A stretch of DNA of 64,000 nt from Synechococcus sp. PCC 6312 (GTDB lineage: Bacteria > Cyanobacteriota > Cyanobacteriia > Thermosynechococcales > Thermosynechococcaceae), in NCBI RefSeq assembly GCF_000316685.1, contig NC_019680.1:1489501-1553500 (forward strand), written 5' to 3'. Made by a program: the position numbers and the translations under genes. Shown in pieces: positions 55,879-64,000 of this stretch (the first letter of the stretch is position 1; each line of letters starts with the position of its first letter). The notes below the pieces were generated by a model. That model did not search any database, was not told the origin of the DNA, and was given only the letters and a program-made list of their open reading frames with translations.

Positions 55879-56946
55879 TTACTCATCAATGAGCCAGGAA
55901 TTAAAGGTTGCGGTTTCATCCAAAATTCGCTTCGGTCGTAAAACGAGGATAACCTGCCCCAAAATTTCCACCTCTGCTTCTGTCTCTAACCAGGCCAAGC
56001 GGATATCTTCACCCTCCATCACTAAAACATAGCGTTCGGGATCCCAGGCCCTCTGCCCCCGATCCACAATGACTAAAACCTCTTCGCAGGGCTGATCCGC
56101 CGGGACATTGGGAAGATTGGTCGTTTTCGATAAAATGGCCATCGGTTCTATGGCTTGGCGAATGACCTGCCACCCTGGGATCGGGACAAAGGCTCCGGCC
56201 TGGGTTGATTTGAGCGTTGCAAAGGCACCTGTTTCTGTAAATTGCGGCACTTGAGCTAGGGCCTGGGCGGTGAGGGGCAGTTGCCCAACCAGAGGGACAA
56301 TTCGGGGCATTTCCTCTTCTGATTCCAAGCGATAAAACGGCAGACGCGGGGCAGTTTTGGCCGCGGGAACGGTGGTGTTTAAGAGGAGGGCTTCCAATGC
56401 TTTGCGGGCTGGGCTGGCCTGGGCATAGCTGAGACCTTGGACAATTAGGCGAGACCGCTCTACTAAATCAACCTGTTGGCGAGCTAAATTCCAGTAATAA
56501 GCGGCCACCCGATCTCCCCCAGTTTGGCTAAAGGATTCTGGAATCGTGATCCGGCCAGCGTTTTTGAGGGCATTGGCGATCTCATGGGCCCCATCAGAGT
56601 CCAGGCCCCGATCTTGAATTAACTCCGCGCCCCAGACTCGTTCCTGTTGATTCAGAATCCGTAATTCGTAGAGACAATCACTGGCCCGCTGTTGGAAATA
56701 GGCCAGGGTTTCGCTATTGGCTGGCCCAGCTTCAAGACTCTTAAAAACTTGAATGGCGGTAATGATTTGATTTTGATGAATGGGTTCAAAGCCTGTCGCT
56801 TCAAAAATGGCCTGGGGTGAGAGGCCTGATTTTTGCAATTGTTGACAATCACTGGCCCAATCCAGCCAATTCCCTTCTTTGCGGCGGAGCTTTTGGAGAA
56901 TTTCGCTCATTTCAGGTTCTGATAAGGCCATTGTTTCTAAACTCAT
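55879..56946 (-). CDS. raf1: Rubisco accumulation factor 1 (Raf1)
   Basis: Rubisco assembly chaperone of 355 residues that stabilises RbcL dimers before RbcS binds. The N-terminal helical domain has LLRRKEGNWLDWASDCQQLQ-like sequence (KLRRKEGNWLDWASDCQQLQ), then GLSPQAIFEATGFEPIHQNQ; the C-terminal beta domain ends after LRPKRILDETATFNSWLIDE. These match cyanobacterial Raf1. The start ATG 56946 overlaps the stop of the upstream Uma2 gene (ATGA), so translation is probably coupled. rbcLXS is not in the window. Confidence 0.92.
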   Translation of the reverse strand: MSLETMALSEPEMSEILQKLRRKEGNWLDWASDCQQLQKSGLSPQAIFEATGFEPIHQNQIITAIQVFKSLEAGPANSETLAYFQQRASDCLYELRILNQQERVWGAELIQDRGLDSDGAHEIANALKNAGRITIPESFSQTGGDRVAAYYWNLARQQVDLVERSRLIVQGLSYAQASPARKALEALLLNTTVPAAKTAPRLPFYRLESEEEMPRIVPLVGQLPLTAQALAQVPQFTETGAFATLKSTQAGAFVPIPGWQVIRQAIEPMAILSKTTNLPNVPADQPCEEVLVIVDRGQRAWDPERYVLVMEGEDIRLAWLETEAEVEILGQVILVLRPKRILDETATFNSWLIDE

Positions 56947-57743
56947 AGGGCTGACTCTGGGGAAGATGGATAGTTTGCTTGTACCCAGGCCCGGAATTGT
57001 TTTAGGGTTCGCGTCTCACCACTTACTAAACGTTTTTGGAGAAATTCAACTAGGACTGAAGCAGGCAACTGAGGAAATGTCAAACTCACAAGCCTGGAGA
57101 CATAGGTTTCTTGTTCAAGGTGATAATATTCCAAACTCTTTCCATCGTATCTCCAAACTTCGGGAATACCTAAACTGGCATAAATAGGTAAGCGGGGCAG
57201 AGAAGAACTGGTGGCATCAACTTCTACAACTAAATCCGGCGGTGGATCCCCAGCCCGTAAATCCACATTGACTTTGCTGCGGATCATCGGTTCATGTTGA
57301 ATGTAATAACAGGAATCTGGTTCACAGCCCGTATCAATATCACCAGTTTTTAGGAGAGTTGAGCCAAGTTCCCGAATATTAATTCCCAGTTCATCGCAAA
57401 AGGTTCTAATCAAAGCACTTAAAAAGCATTTACTCCCCTCATGAAAAGCAAGTGGCGGCATAATTTCCAGTTCACCATCAAGATAAAAAAATCGAGCTTT
57501 GCGATCTTCACCTGTTTCGGCGATTAACTGCTCAAATGTTTCCCAACTGACATGATGCAAAATTCGGGGGGCTGTAATTTCTAAGTTGCCATCAAGATAA
57601 AAAAATCGAGCCTTGCGATCCTCTCCCGTCTCTGCAATTAGTTTTTCAAAAGTCTCCCAACTGACATTGTGCAGGACAGCAGAAGTAGAGTCTAGTAAAT
57701 CGGTTAAAGATTCAGGAGTTGAGGCGAGCATAGCTTTCACCAT
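56943..57743 (-). CDS. Uma2-family nuclease-fold protein with duplicated N-terminal segment
   Basis: A 266-residue PD-(D/E)XK-type protein of the Uma2 (DUF820) family, very common in cyanobacteria. The core is normal: ELGSTLLKTGDIDTGCEPDS, CYYIQHEP, DPPPDLVVEVD, YASLGIPEVWRYDG. Residues 25-62 and 63-100 are a tandem duplication of the N-terminal hairpin (VSWETFEKLIAETGEDRKAR and VSWETFEQLIAETGEDRKAR); family members have one copy. It overlaps raf1 by 4 bp and follows the DUF3782 gene by 26 bp. Confidence 0.88.
   Translation of the reverse strand: MVKAMLASTPESLTDLLDSTSAVLHNVSWETFEKLIAETGEDRKARFFYLDGNLEITAPRILHHVSWETFEQLIAETGEDRKARFFYLDGELEIMPPLAFHEGSKCFLSALIRTFCDELGINIRELGSTLLKTGDIDTGCEPDSCYYIQHEPMIRSKVNVDLRAGDPPPDLVVEVDATSSSLPRLPIYASLGIPEVWRYDGKSLEYYHLEQETYVSRLVSLTFPQLPASVLVEFLQKRLVSGETRTLKQFRAWVQANYPSSPESAL
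57444..57671 (-). repeat. Tandem 114-bp intragenic duplication
   Basis: Two adjacent 114-bp units (57558-57671 and 57444-57557) encode the repeated 38-residue segment of the Uma2 protein. They differ at scattered third-codon positions and a few residues, so the duplication is not brand new. Confidence 0.85.
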
Positions 57744-57769
57744 TGATATAAATTGAATTGAGGGGACGA

Positions 57770-58417
57770 TTACCAGGCCTGGGGTTGAAACTTATCATCA
57801 TTCAGAATCTCCCCCTGAGCACCAGAGAGAGCCAAAACAAATAACCCTTTGCGATAGTCATAGGGATCCACATCTTGAGCAATCACCATCCCAGCCACTG
57901 CTCCCAAGGCGCGTTTATCGTTATATTTGGGCATTAACGGCTTAAACGTTTGTAATCGCTCTAGATGGTCGTCCGCATCTGCTTGGGTTAGTTTAATTTT
58001 AACTTCTACAACAATTACATCACTGCCATTGATCACGAATAAATCAATCTCACTCTCGTTCCGCCCCCTTTGAACCCATAAATTAGAAATGACCCGCGCC
58101 CGCAACAAGGGCACAACACCTAATCGCACCTGAGACTCAGGGAACTCGCCAAACCGATGCCCCCCAAAGCTAATTTGCTGGTTCACATTCTTAATTTGCT
58201 GACTAACCGCTCGAACTTCTTGACTGACAGCTTGAATTTTTTGATCCGTGATTTCAGACTGTTTTTGCATCAGCCGCTCAGTTTCTTGGGATTGCTCTTT
58301 CAGGATTCGCCTAGTTGCTTGGCATTCGCGTTCAGTTTGCCTTTGCGCTTCGACTAGTTCTCCCAATAACTGCCAAACTTCTGCTGATGTGGTTGCCATC
58401 GTTTGATCCTGCATCAA
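57770..58417 (-). CDS. Coiled-coil / PD-(D/E)XK nuclease-fold protein (DUF3782-like)
   Basis: A 215-residue protein. Residues ~20-82 form a heptad coiled coil rich in Gln/Glu. The C-terminal half has a nuclease-type core: ESEIDLFVINGSD (Asp125) and VIVVEVKIKL (Glu138, Lys140). The family is abundant in cyanobacteria but has no known role. First gene of a probable three-gene transcript with the Uma2 gene and raf1. Confidence 0.75.
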   Translation of the reverse strand: MMQDQTMATTSAEVWQLLGELVEAQRQTERECQATRRILKEQSQETERLMQKQSEITDQKIQAVSQEVRAVSQQIKNVNQQISFGGHRFGEFPESQVRLGVVPLLRARVISNLWVQRGRNESEIDLFVINGSDVIVVEVKIKLTQADADDHLERLQTFKPLMPKYNDKRALGAVAGMVIAQDVDPYDYRKGLFVLALSGAQGEILNDDKFQPQAW

Positions 58418-58531
58418 ATCTAATCGATCTGCCTCTAACTTTAGGATAAAGCAGGAAAAGTGGTTGCCATGCCCCCCGCGCTTATCTCCCCACCCTAGAT
58501 CAAGCCATCAATATCTGAGACATGACATGAT

Positions 58532-59827
58532 TTAAATGCCAAGCCGTGAGTAAATTTCCTCTAAATGACTAAGATGTTGTTTCGGATCAAAGCAATCAGC
58601 TAGTTCTTTTTCGGAAAGATGTTGGCTAATTTCTGCATCCGTTGCCAGGGATTGGCGAAAGTTACCACCTTCTTGATTCCAGGCCTGGTGGGCATGACGT
58701 TGGACGAGGCCATAGGCAGCTTCTCGAGTCAGGCCTTTTTCAACTAGGGCTAACAAAACCCGTTGACTGAAAATTACGCCACCGTAAAGGTTCATATTCC
58801 GGGCCATGTTTTCGGGATAAACCTGGAGCGTCCGAATCAGTTCTGTGGCTTCCACCAACATAAAGTGAGCCGTAATGGAACTGTCGGGTAAAATCACCCG
58901 TTCCGCTGCACTGTGGGAAATGTCTCGTTCGTGCCAAAGGGCAACATTTTCCAACGCCACCATCGCATTGCCCCGTAACAGCCGGGCCAGGCCAGTGAGT
59001 CGTTCCGAGCGAATCGGGTTCCGTTTGTGGGGCATGGCCGAGGAGCCTTTCTGTCCCTTGGAGAAATACTCTTCTACCTCTAAAACATCGGTGCGCTGAA
59101 GGTTGCGAATTTCCACGGCAAACCGTTCTAAGCTAGCACCGAGAAGGGCAAGAACTTGGACATAGTCAGCGTGACGATCCCGAGAAATGACTTGGGTAGA
59201 GGCGGGGTCGGGCTGGAGTCCCAATTTTTGACAGGTGAGAGCCTCAACTTGGGGACTAATGTTGGCATAGGTTCCTACGGCCCCAGAAATTTTCCCAACT
59301 GCAATGGTTTGATGAAGCTGACAGAGCCGTTGCCGTTGCCGTAAGAGTTCTGCTAACCAGCCTGCAAGCTTAAAGCCCAAGGTAATCGGTTCGGCGTGGA
59401 TGCCATGACTGCGACCCACCATGATTGTGTAGCGATGTGACTGGGCCTGGGTTCGCACGGCCTGGATTAACTGCTCTAACTGGGTCGAAAGAATCGCCAA
59501 GCTAGCCACTAACTGCAAAGCTAACCCGGTATCCAAAACATCGGAACTGGTCATCCCCAGATGAATATACCGCCCAGCATCCCCCACATACTCGTTCACA
59601 TTGGTCAAGAACGCAATAACGTCATGCTTAACTTCCGCCTCAATTTCCAACACCCGCTGGAGATCAAAATTAGCGTTGGCTTTGATCCTCTCCACAGGTT
59701 CAGTTGGAATTAAACCTAACTCAGCTTGAGCTTCACAGGCCGCAATTTCAACTTGTAGCCAAGTTTTTAACTTGTAAGCATCTGTCCAAATTTCGCCCAT
59801 CGGGGCCAAGGTATAACGTTCAATCAT
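58532..59827 (-). CDS. purB: Adenylosuccinate lyase
   Basis: Fumarase-superfamily lyase of 431 residues acting twice in purine synthesis (SAICAR and adenylosuccinate cleavage). The signature loop is GSSAMPHKRNPIRSE; MTSSDVLDTGLALQL and GRSHGIHAEPITLG carry catalytic residues. Start ATG 59827. Monocistronic or followed by little; 55 bp from the LOG-family gene upstream. Confidence 0.95.
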   Translation of the reverse strand: MIERYTLAPMGEIWTDAYKLKTWLQVEIAACEAQAELGLIPTEPVERIKANANFDLQRVLEIEAEVKHDVIAFLTNVNEYVGDAGRYIHLGMTSSDVLDTGLALQLVASLAILSTQLEQLIQAVRTQAQSHRYTIMVGRSHGIHAEPITLGFKLAGWLAELLRQRQRLCQLHQTIAVGKISGAVGTYANISPQVEALTCQKLGLQPDPASTQVISRDRHADYVQVLALLGASLERFAVEIRNLQRTDVLEVEEYFSKGQKGSSAMPHKRNPIRSERLTGLARLLRGNAMVALENVALWHERDISHSAAERVILPDSSITAHFMLVEATELIRTLQVYPENMARNMNLYGGVIFSQRVLLALVEKGLTREAAYGLVQRHAHQAWNQEGGNFRQSLATDAEISQHLSEKELADCFDPKQHLSHLEEIYSRLGI

Positions 59828-59882
59828 AGAGAGTTACTAAGGGGTTGGTAAAAGGCCAGAAAACTGCATGGGATCAAAAAAG

Positions 59883-60971
59883 CTATTTCCGTTCAGGGTG
59901 ACTTGCGGCATGGCCTGCCCCCATTTGGTTTAAGCGCAGAATGAGTTGATAGAGGCGGCCAAAGTCTCGCTGATTAAAGTGGAGTTTCAGGCGGGGTAAA
60001 TGGGCCGTATGAATAAAGTTAGGACGATGATCCGGTTGCTCGTCTCGGAGTTCTTGGGGGGATGCGGTTGTTTTTTCAATCCTACCACTGTCTAAAATAT
60101 CAGCAAAGTCTTGATTGAGTACCGCAATTTGCCCATCGTTTAGCTCTTGATTCAAACGCAAGATGAGATATTCATTGACATAGCGGCACGAGTGATAAAC
60201 TCGATAGAAATTACCCAGATTAGTTAAAGCTTGCTCAACGCTATCGGTAATCGTATAAAGCTGATCATCTTCATCACTGATTAAACCATTGCCTTTAAGC
60301 TCCCGTTGAATATAATCATGCCAATTTTGCCAATAGGTTCCACCCGGCCTATCGACTAAAACCATCGGGATGGGGGGAGATTTACCCGTTTGACAGAGGG
60401 TGAGACATTCAAAGGCCTCATCGAGTGTCCCAAAGCCGCCTGGAAAAATGGCAACGGCATCACTTTCCTTGAGCAAAAAGAGCTTACGGGTGAAGAAATA
60501 TTTAAAATGAATCAGGCGGGGATCACCCTCAATAAAGCTGTTAGCACCGGGTTCAAAGGGTAACTCAATATTCAAACCAAAGGAATGTCCAGGCGCGGCG
60601 CCTTTATTACCCGCTTCCATAATCCCTGGCCCGGCCCCCGTCATAATCATAAAGCCCTGTTCTGTGGCCTGGTGGGCAAAGTCATGGGCCATTTGATATT
60701 CTCGGGCATCGGGTTGTGTCCGGGCCGAACCAAAAACCGAAATTTTCCGAGTGTGACGATAGGGGGCAAAAACTTGCAAGGCTCGTTCCATGTCCCGTAA
60801 GGAGGAGCGAATTACCTTCCAATCCAGTCGGTCTAAATCTTCTTCAGCTAATCGAATCACTGTTGCTAATACGGTTTGAATTAAATCCCCATTTGTAACC
60901 GTATTAAGCTTTGGAATCAGTTGGGCTAAATCGGCTTGGAGTGAGGCTAGGGCCTCGAATGTTTGACTCAT
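59883..60971 (-). CDS. LOG-family (TIGR00730) protein, cytokinin-riboside-monophosphate hydrolase-like
   Basis: A 362-residue Rossmann protein with the motif PGGFGTLDE and an upstream ISVFGSARTQPD and MTGAGPGIMEAGNKGA. LOG proteins cleave ribose-5-phosphate from nucleotides such as cytokinin monophosphates. It is longer than plant LOG (about 200): the first ~75 residues and the last ~90 are extra, the long form common in cyanobacteria. The true substrate is not known. Confidence 0.82.
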   Translation of the reverse strand: MSQTFEALASLQADLAQLIPKLNTVTNGDLIQTVLATVIRLAEEDLDRLDWKVIRSSLRDMERALQVFAPYRHTRKISVFGSARTQPDAREYQMAHDFAHQATEQGFMIMTGAGPGIMEAGNKGAAPGHSFGLNIELPFEPGANSFIEGDPRLIHFKYFFTRKLFLLKESDAVAIFPGGFGTLDEAFECLTLCQTGKSPPIPMVLVDRPGGTYWQNWHDYIQRELKGNGLISDEDDQLYTITDSVEQALTNLGNFYRVYHSCRYVNEYLILRLNQELNDGQIAVLNQDFADILDSGRIEKTTASPQELRDEQPDHRPNFIHTAHLPRLKLHFNQRDFGRLYQLILRLNQMGAGHAASHPERK

Positions 60972-61049
60972 GGGGTGGCCTGGTGGGAGCGAACCTTTAT
61001 TTTATCAGGTGGTGTATCCCAGCCCCGGTCTTTTAATGTTTATTGCTCC

Positions 61050-61373
61050 CTAGAGGAACTGATCCAGTGTGGCTTCAATCTTAGTTTTGGGAACAGCCCC
61101 AACTAACAAGTCAACTTTCTGCCCCCCCTTAAAAATCATTAAGGTTGGAATGCTGCGAATCCCATATTGAGAGGCAACTGCAGAATTTTCATCGGTATTC
61201 ACTTTGACGACTTTTACTTTGCCATCGTACTCATTAGCAATTTCTTCGACAACGGGAGCCACCATCCGGCATGGCCCACACCAAGGTGCCCAGAAGTCCA
61301 CAAGTACAGGTACTTCACTGTCGAGAACTTCGTCTTTAAAGGTGGCATCTGTAACTGAAACGGCTGAGGACAT
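61050..61373 (-). CDS. trxA: Thioredoxin (m-type)
   Basis: A 107-residue thioredoxin with redox pair Cys32/Cys35 in [30 protein letters not shown] and [12 protein letters not shown] are classical. The ATG at 61373 ([12 protein letters not shown]) is the family start; the frame extends to 61400. The sRNA gene yfr1 and guaB3 lie upstream on the same strand, a conserved cyanobacterial order. Confidence 0.95.
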   Translation of the reverse strand: MSSAVSVTDATFKDEVLDSEVPVLVDFWAPWCGPCRMVAPVVEEIANEYDGKVKVVKVNTDENSAVASQYGIRSIPTLMIFKGGQKVDLLVGAVPKTKIEATLDQFL

Positions 61374-61825
61374 AGGGCAAAATCCAAACGAGCAAAACAA
61401 AAAAGCGACTATTCTTTCTCTGTCCCTTTCGTTGTCTATCCTATCACACTGTTCTATGGCTCCAGACCGGGTGATTCGGTGTTTCTGGGCCGTTGGGTGT
61501 TACATTTTATTGCGGTTTCCGACCACCATCTGGCCTGTGGGGAACATCTACCCTCAGGAGTGCTTCAATACAGCCAAGTCCCAGACCCGTTGGTTTTCCC
61601 AGGTCATTTTTGAACCGATAAAAAAGGAAACCGCCTAAACCGAAGTCCAGGCGGGGTGTGGTGTGAGGAGTGAACGGAAACATGTGTCTCCGCTAACTAC
61701 TATTCTAAGTGACGGTTGCTGAACTGCTCTAGTTCCCAGGGTCTAATTTAATTTGTTGATTTTGCTGATTTTTCCTACACATAATTAGGAAATCAGGAGT
61801 TCCATAACAAACTCAGTCAAAATCC
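61374..61825. other. trxA-guaB3 spacer
   Basis: A 452-bp gap without protein genes. Yfr1 occupies 61621-61694. The part from 61374 to 61620 should contain the trxA promoter; TAGGAT near 61436-61441 on the minus strand is a weak -10 candidate. The part from 61710 to 61825 should hold the end of guaB3 and the yfr1 promoter; no terminator was clear there. Confidence 0.45.
61621..61694 (-). ncRNA. yfr1: Small regulatory RNA Yfr1
   Basis: On the minus strand a 7-bp hairpin (CGGAGAC-ACAT-GTTTCCG) is followed by an unpaired stretch with ACTCCTCACAC (61661-61671), the invariant Yfr1 element, and a strong terminator hairpin (CCGCCTGGAC-TTCG-GTTTAGGCGG) with a T tail. The layout hairpin-conserved single strand-terminator is exactly that of Yfr1. 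The place between guaB and trxA is also the known one. A -10 box TAGAAT lies at 61707-61702, about 8 bp before the likely start. Yfr1 pairs with mRNAs such as those of porins through the CUCCUC element. Confidence 0.9.
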
Positions 61826-62992
61826 TTAGCGGCCCATACCCAGTTTTTGAGCTTTTTGATAAACTTTACCCTCAGTTAGGAGAGAGGGGGCAATCACGAT
61901 CTCAACCTGCTGCATTTCGGTAATATTTTTTGCTCCTAGGGTTCCCATGCTGGTTTGGAGAGCACCCAAGAAATTATGAGTTCCATCATCCAGTTGGGCG
62001 GGGCCGCGGAGAATCTGCTCAAGAGTGCCGGTTGTCCCGACTCGAATCCGTGTCCCCCTGGGAAGAACTGGACTGGGTGTGGCCATACCCCAATGGTAGC
62101 CCCGGCCTGGTGCTTCAGCGGCCCGCGCAAAGGGAGAGCCCATCATCACAGCATCAGCCCCACAGGCAATACATTTACAGACATCGCCACCCGTCACGAG
62201 GCCGCCATCGGCAATCACTGGGATGTACTGGCCGGTTTCCTGGTAAAAGTCTTGGCGGGCTGCGGCACAATCCGCAACGGCAGTGGCCTGGGGAATTCCG
62301 ACTCCTAAGACCCCGCGGGAGGTACAAGCCGCACCTGGGCCAATCCCAACTAAAATCGCCGCCGCCCCTGCTTTCATCAAACTCAATGCCACATCATAGG
62401 TGACACAGTTGCCGAGAACCACCGGAATTGGCATTTCTTGGCAGAATTGAGCTAAGTCTAATGGGGTGACGCTTTCGGGAGACAAATGGGCTGTGGAAAC
62501 TACCGTGGCCTGGATGAAAAATAGGTCTGCACCAGCCGCCGCAACCACCTGCCCAAACTTACTGGCTCCAGCTGGGGTGGCACTGACTGCGGCAATTCCC
62601 CCTTGGGCCTTGATTTCTTGAATCCGTTGGGTAATCAGTTCTGGTTGAATGGGCTGAGCATAGAGGGATTGCATCAAAGGGACAAACTCAGCAGTGTCCA
62701 CCGCCGCAATTTGATCCAAGATGGGATTTGGATCGGGGTAACGGGTTTGAATTCCTTCTAGGTTTAAGACTCCTAAGGCCCCCAGTTGACTGAGCTTAAC
62801 CGCCATGGCGACATCCACAACCCCATCCATAGCACTGGCAATAATCGGAATGTCCCGAGTCAATGTCCCGAGTTGCCAAGACGTATTCGCTAATTGTGGA
62901 TCTAATGTTCGGCGGCCGGGGACTAGGGCAATTTCATCAATGCCATAGGCTCTGCGGGCTATACGGCCTCGCCCAAGTTCAATGTTCACCAT
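61826..62992 (-). CDS. guaB3: GuaB3-family IMP dehydrogenase-like protein
   Basis: A 388-residue TIM-barrel protein of the IMPDH/GMPR superfamily without the CBS pair, the GuaB3 type found in cyanobacteria. [20 protein letters not shown] is the N-terminal hallmark; the catalytic cysteine is Cys223 in [15 protein letters not shown], and [20 protein letters not shown] and [12 protein letters not shown] bind IMP. GuaB3 proteins have been shown to have IMPDH activity, converting IMP to XMP (recalled). Start ATG 62992; the frame extends to 63106 but that part overlaps the upstream gene antisense-free region poorly. Confidence 0.9.
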   Translation of the reverse strand: MVNIELGRGRIARRAYGIDEIALVPGRRTLDPQLANTSWQLGTLTRDIPIIASAMDGVVDVAMAVKLSQLGALGVLNLEGIQTRYPDPNPILDQIAAVDTAEFVPLMQSLYAQPIQPELITQRIQEIKAQGGIAAVSATPAGASKFGQVVAAAGADLFFIQATVVSTAHLSPESVTPLDLAQFCQEMPIPVVLGNCVTYDVALSLMKAGAAAILVGIGPGAACTSRGVLGVGIPQATAVADCAAARQDFYQETGQYIPVIADGGLVTGGDVCKCIACGADAVMMGSPFARAAEAPGRGYHWGMATPSPVLPRGTRIRVGTTGTLEQILRGPAQLDDGTHNFLGALQTSMGTLGAKNITEMQQVEIVIAPSLLTEGKVYQKAQKLGMGR

Positions 62993-63020
62993 ATTCTTCC
63001 TGATCTTTGTTGTTAAGCTA

Positions 63021-63971
63021 TCACGAACTCGGGTTGCTCGGAGTCCGGCGAATGGGGCGTGGAGGCAGGGAATGCCGCTCGGGAGTGGTTGAAGTCGGGT
63101 GCTCACTCGTGCGTTTGCGGAAGGGAGGCTGGGCTGGCCGGGCTGATTTGGGGGCTTTCCGAGGTGGCAGCACGCCTACGGGGTTGGCTTCTTGAATCAC
63201 TAAGCGGTTTCCTTGGCGTTGGGCATGTAAATCCCAGAAATATCCAGGGGATTTCATTTCCACAACTCCTTCAAGACGCACCTTAAAAGCTTTACCTTTG
63301 TCAGCATTTTTACGGGGTTGCTGTTGAATCTTGACCATGACGAATTTCTTATCTTGAGAGTTGAAAATAACTTCGCCCCGGATTGAAAAATAGCCATCAT
63401 CGGATTCTACAGACGCAGCGACTGACTCTGTGGCAACTGGGCTGTCTTGCTGGAGAATGTCAGGCTCCCATACCCCAACAATTTGTAGATGTAGGATAAT
63501 ATCTTCTGGGCTAGGGGCCTGGGGTTGACTACTTCTACGGGAGTCTTTCCTGATTTCTTTTTTCTTTTCTCTTGCCAAATCTCGAGTGCGGGGATAAACG
63601 ACCCAAAGATGTGCTTCATTGAGATCGAGATATTTCTTGATCAGATTCATAACCTGCCCCAAGAGTACTGTTTCAATTTCCTGACCGTCACTGGTGACGA
63701 GGATGCCACGATTGAACTGCTCTGGGTCGGGCTTATAAATGCCTTTGACCAGGCCAATGGCCCGATACTGAAGCCGTTCACTGACTGCTGGAATTGGGTG
63801 TAGGCGAGTTACAGTGGATTCTGGACCAGGCGGGGGGGGTGGAGTGGGATCGGGAGAAGACGCTGGTGGCGGCGGGGGCGGCGGCGATACCGTTTTTTTA
63901 ATACTGATAATTTCTGGTGCGCCTGAGCTGGACTTCGGCTTTGTCCGTTTTGGAGTAGATTCGGCTGTCAT
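63021..63971 (-). CDS. Proline-rich protein of unknown function
   Basis: A 316-residue protein not recognised. The N-terminus (~1-50) is Lys/Ser-rich then a poly-proline run; residues ~65-240 look globular with beta strands (RLQYRAIGLVKGIYKPDPEQ, ISIRGEVIF-like FSIRGEVIFNSQDKKFVMVK, VRLEGVVEMKSPGYFWDLHA). The C-terminal 50 residues are basic and rich in Pro, Arg and Ser (KAPKSARPAQPPFRKR). The core block suggests a conserved cyanobacterial family with disordered tails. It precedes guaB3 on the same strand by 28 bp. Confidence 0.7.
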   Translation of the reverse strand: MTAESTPKRTKPKSSSGAPEIISIKKTVSPPPPPPPASSPDPTPPPPPGPESTVTRLHPIPAVSERLQYRAIGLVKGIYKPDPEQFNRGILVTSDGQEIETVLLGQVMNLIKKYLDLNEAHLWVVYPRTRDLAREKKKEIRKDSRRSSQPQAPSPEDIILHLQIVGVWEPDILQQDSPVATESVAASVESDDGYFSIRGEVIFNSQDKKFVMVKIQQQPRKNADKGKAFKVRLEGVVEMKSPGYFWDLHAQRQGNRLVIQEANPVGVLPPRKAPKSARPAQPPFRKRTSEHPTSTTPERHSLPPRPIRRTPSNPSS

Positions 63972-64000
63972 GAATGGTCTCGCAAATGTCTGGTGCAGAA

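Overview
The window comes from a cyanobacterial chromosome of about 50% GC. It carries the acyl-ACP reductase of alkane synthesis, ndhK, sasA, the Rubisco chaperone gene raf1, guaB3-yfr1-trxA, a DevBCA exporter and a groESL operon with cyanobacterial control sites. Gene content and the detached ndhK recall the Thermosynechococcus / Synechococcus PCC 6312 branch, but that placement is inference. The usual cyanobacterial iterated word GCGATCGC is almost absent; CCAGGCC/GGCCTGG is scattered at very high density instead.

Layout. 0-7 kb: 5' part of aar, then larE, rluE, purH, a metallophosphoesterase, an Rpn/DUF4351 nuclease gene broken by an in-frame TAG, hisH and rsmG. 7-9 kb: an ECF-type Co/Ni importer (cbiM, cbiN-like, cbiQ) without its ATPase. 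9-17 kb: sasA, ndhK, nadA, glutaminase, folC, a Thr/Ser dehydratase and a thioredoxin-fold/prolyl-hydroxylase fusion. 17-23 kb: an IS1-type insA relic and a 1589-residue secreted-type phosphatase/5'-nucleotidase preceded by a three-repeat Pho box. 23-29 kb: glgP and a two-component cluster (PAS kinase, single receiver, receiver-GGDEF). 29-31 kb: groES-groEL with K-box, CIRCE and terminator. 31-39 kb: radical SAM protein, apt, a ProA-like protein without catalytic Cys, an FHA-fused class A PBP, an atypical OmpR regulator and a DUF192 protein. 39-46 kb: an HxlR/flavoprotein divergon, then a TetR-DevB-DUF2834-small protein-GNAT-DevC-DevA cluster with two matching operator-like sites. 46-52 kb: a frameshifted HsdR-N-like nuclease gene, livH-like permease, TerB/Mo-nitro_C protein, peptidoglycan-binding protein, leuC and ispD. 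52-64 kb: a STAND ATPase with 14 WD40 repeats, a DUF3782-Uma2-raf1 gene string, purB, a LOG-family protein, trxA, the sRNA Yfr1, guaB3 and an unrecognised proline-rich protein.

Most of the window is housekeeping. The unusual signals are: two nuclease-fold genes disrupted at single points (amber codon; A7 run) and a third with an internal duplication; regulatory sites readable from sequence (Pho box, K-box plus CIRCE, paired TetR-type palindromes, HxlR-type repeats); the Yfr1 gene; and the iterated CCAGGCC word. I found no tRNA, rRNA, CRISPR array, prophage or intact insertion sequence.
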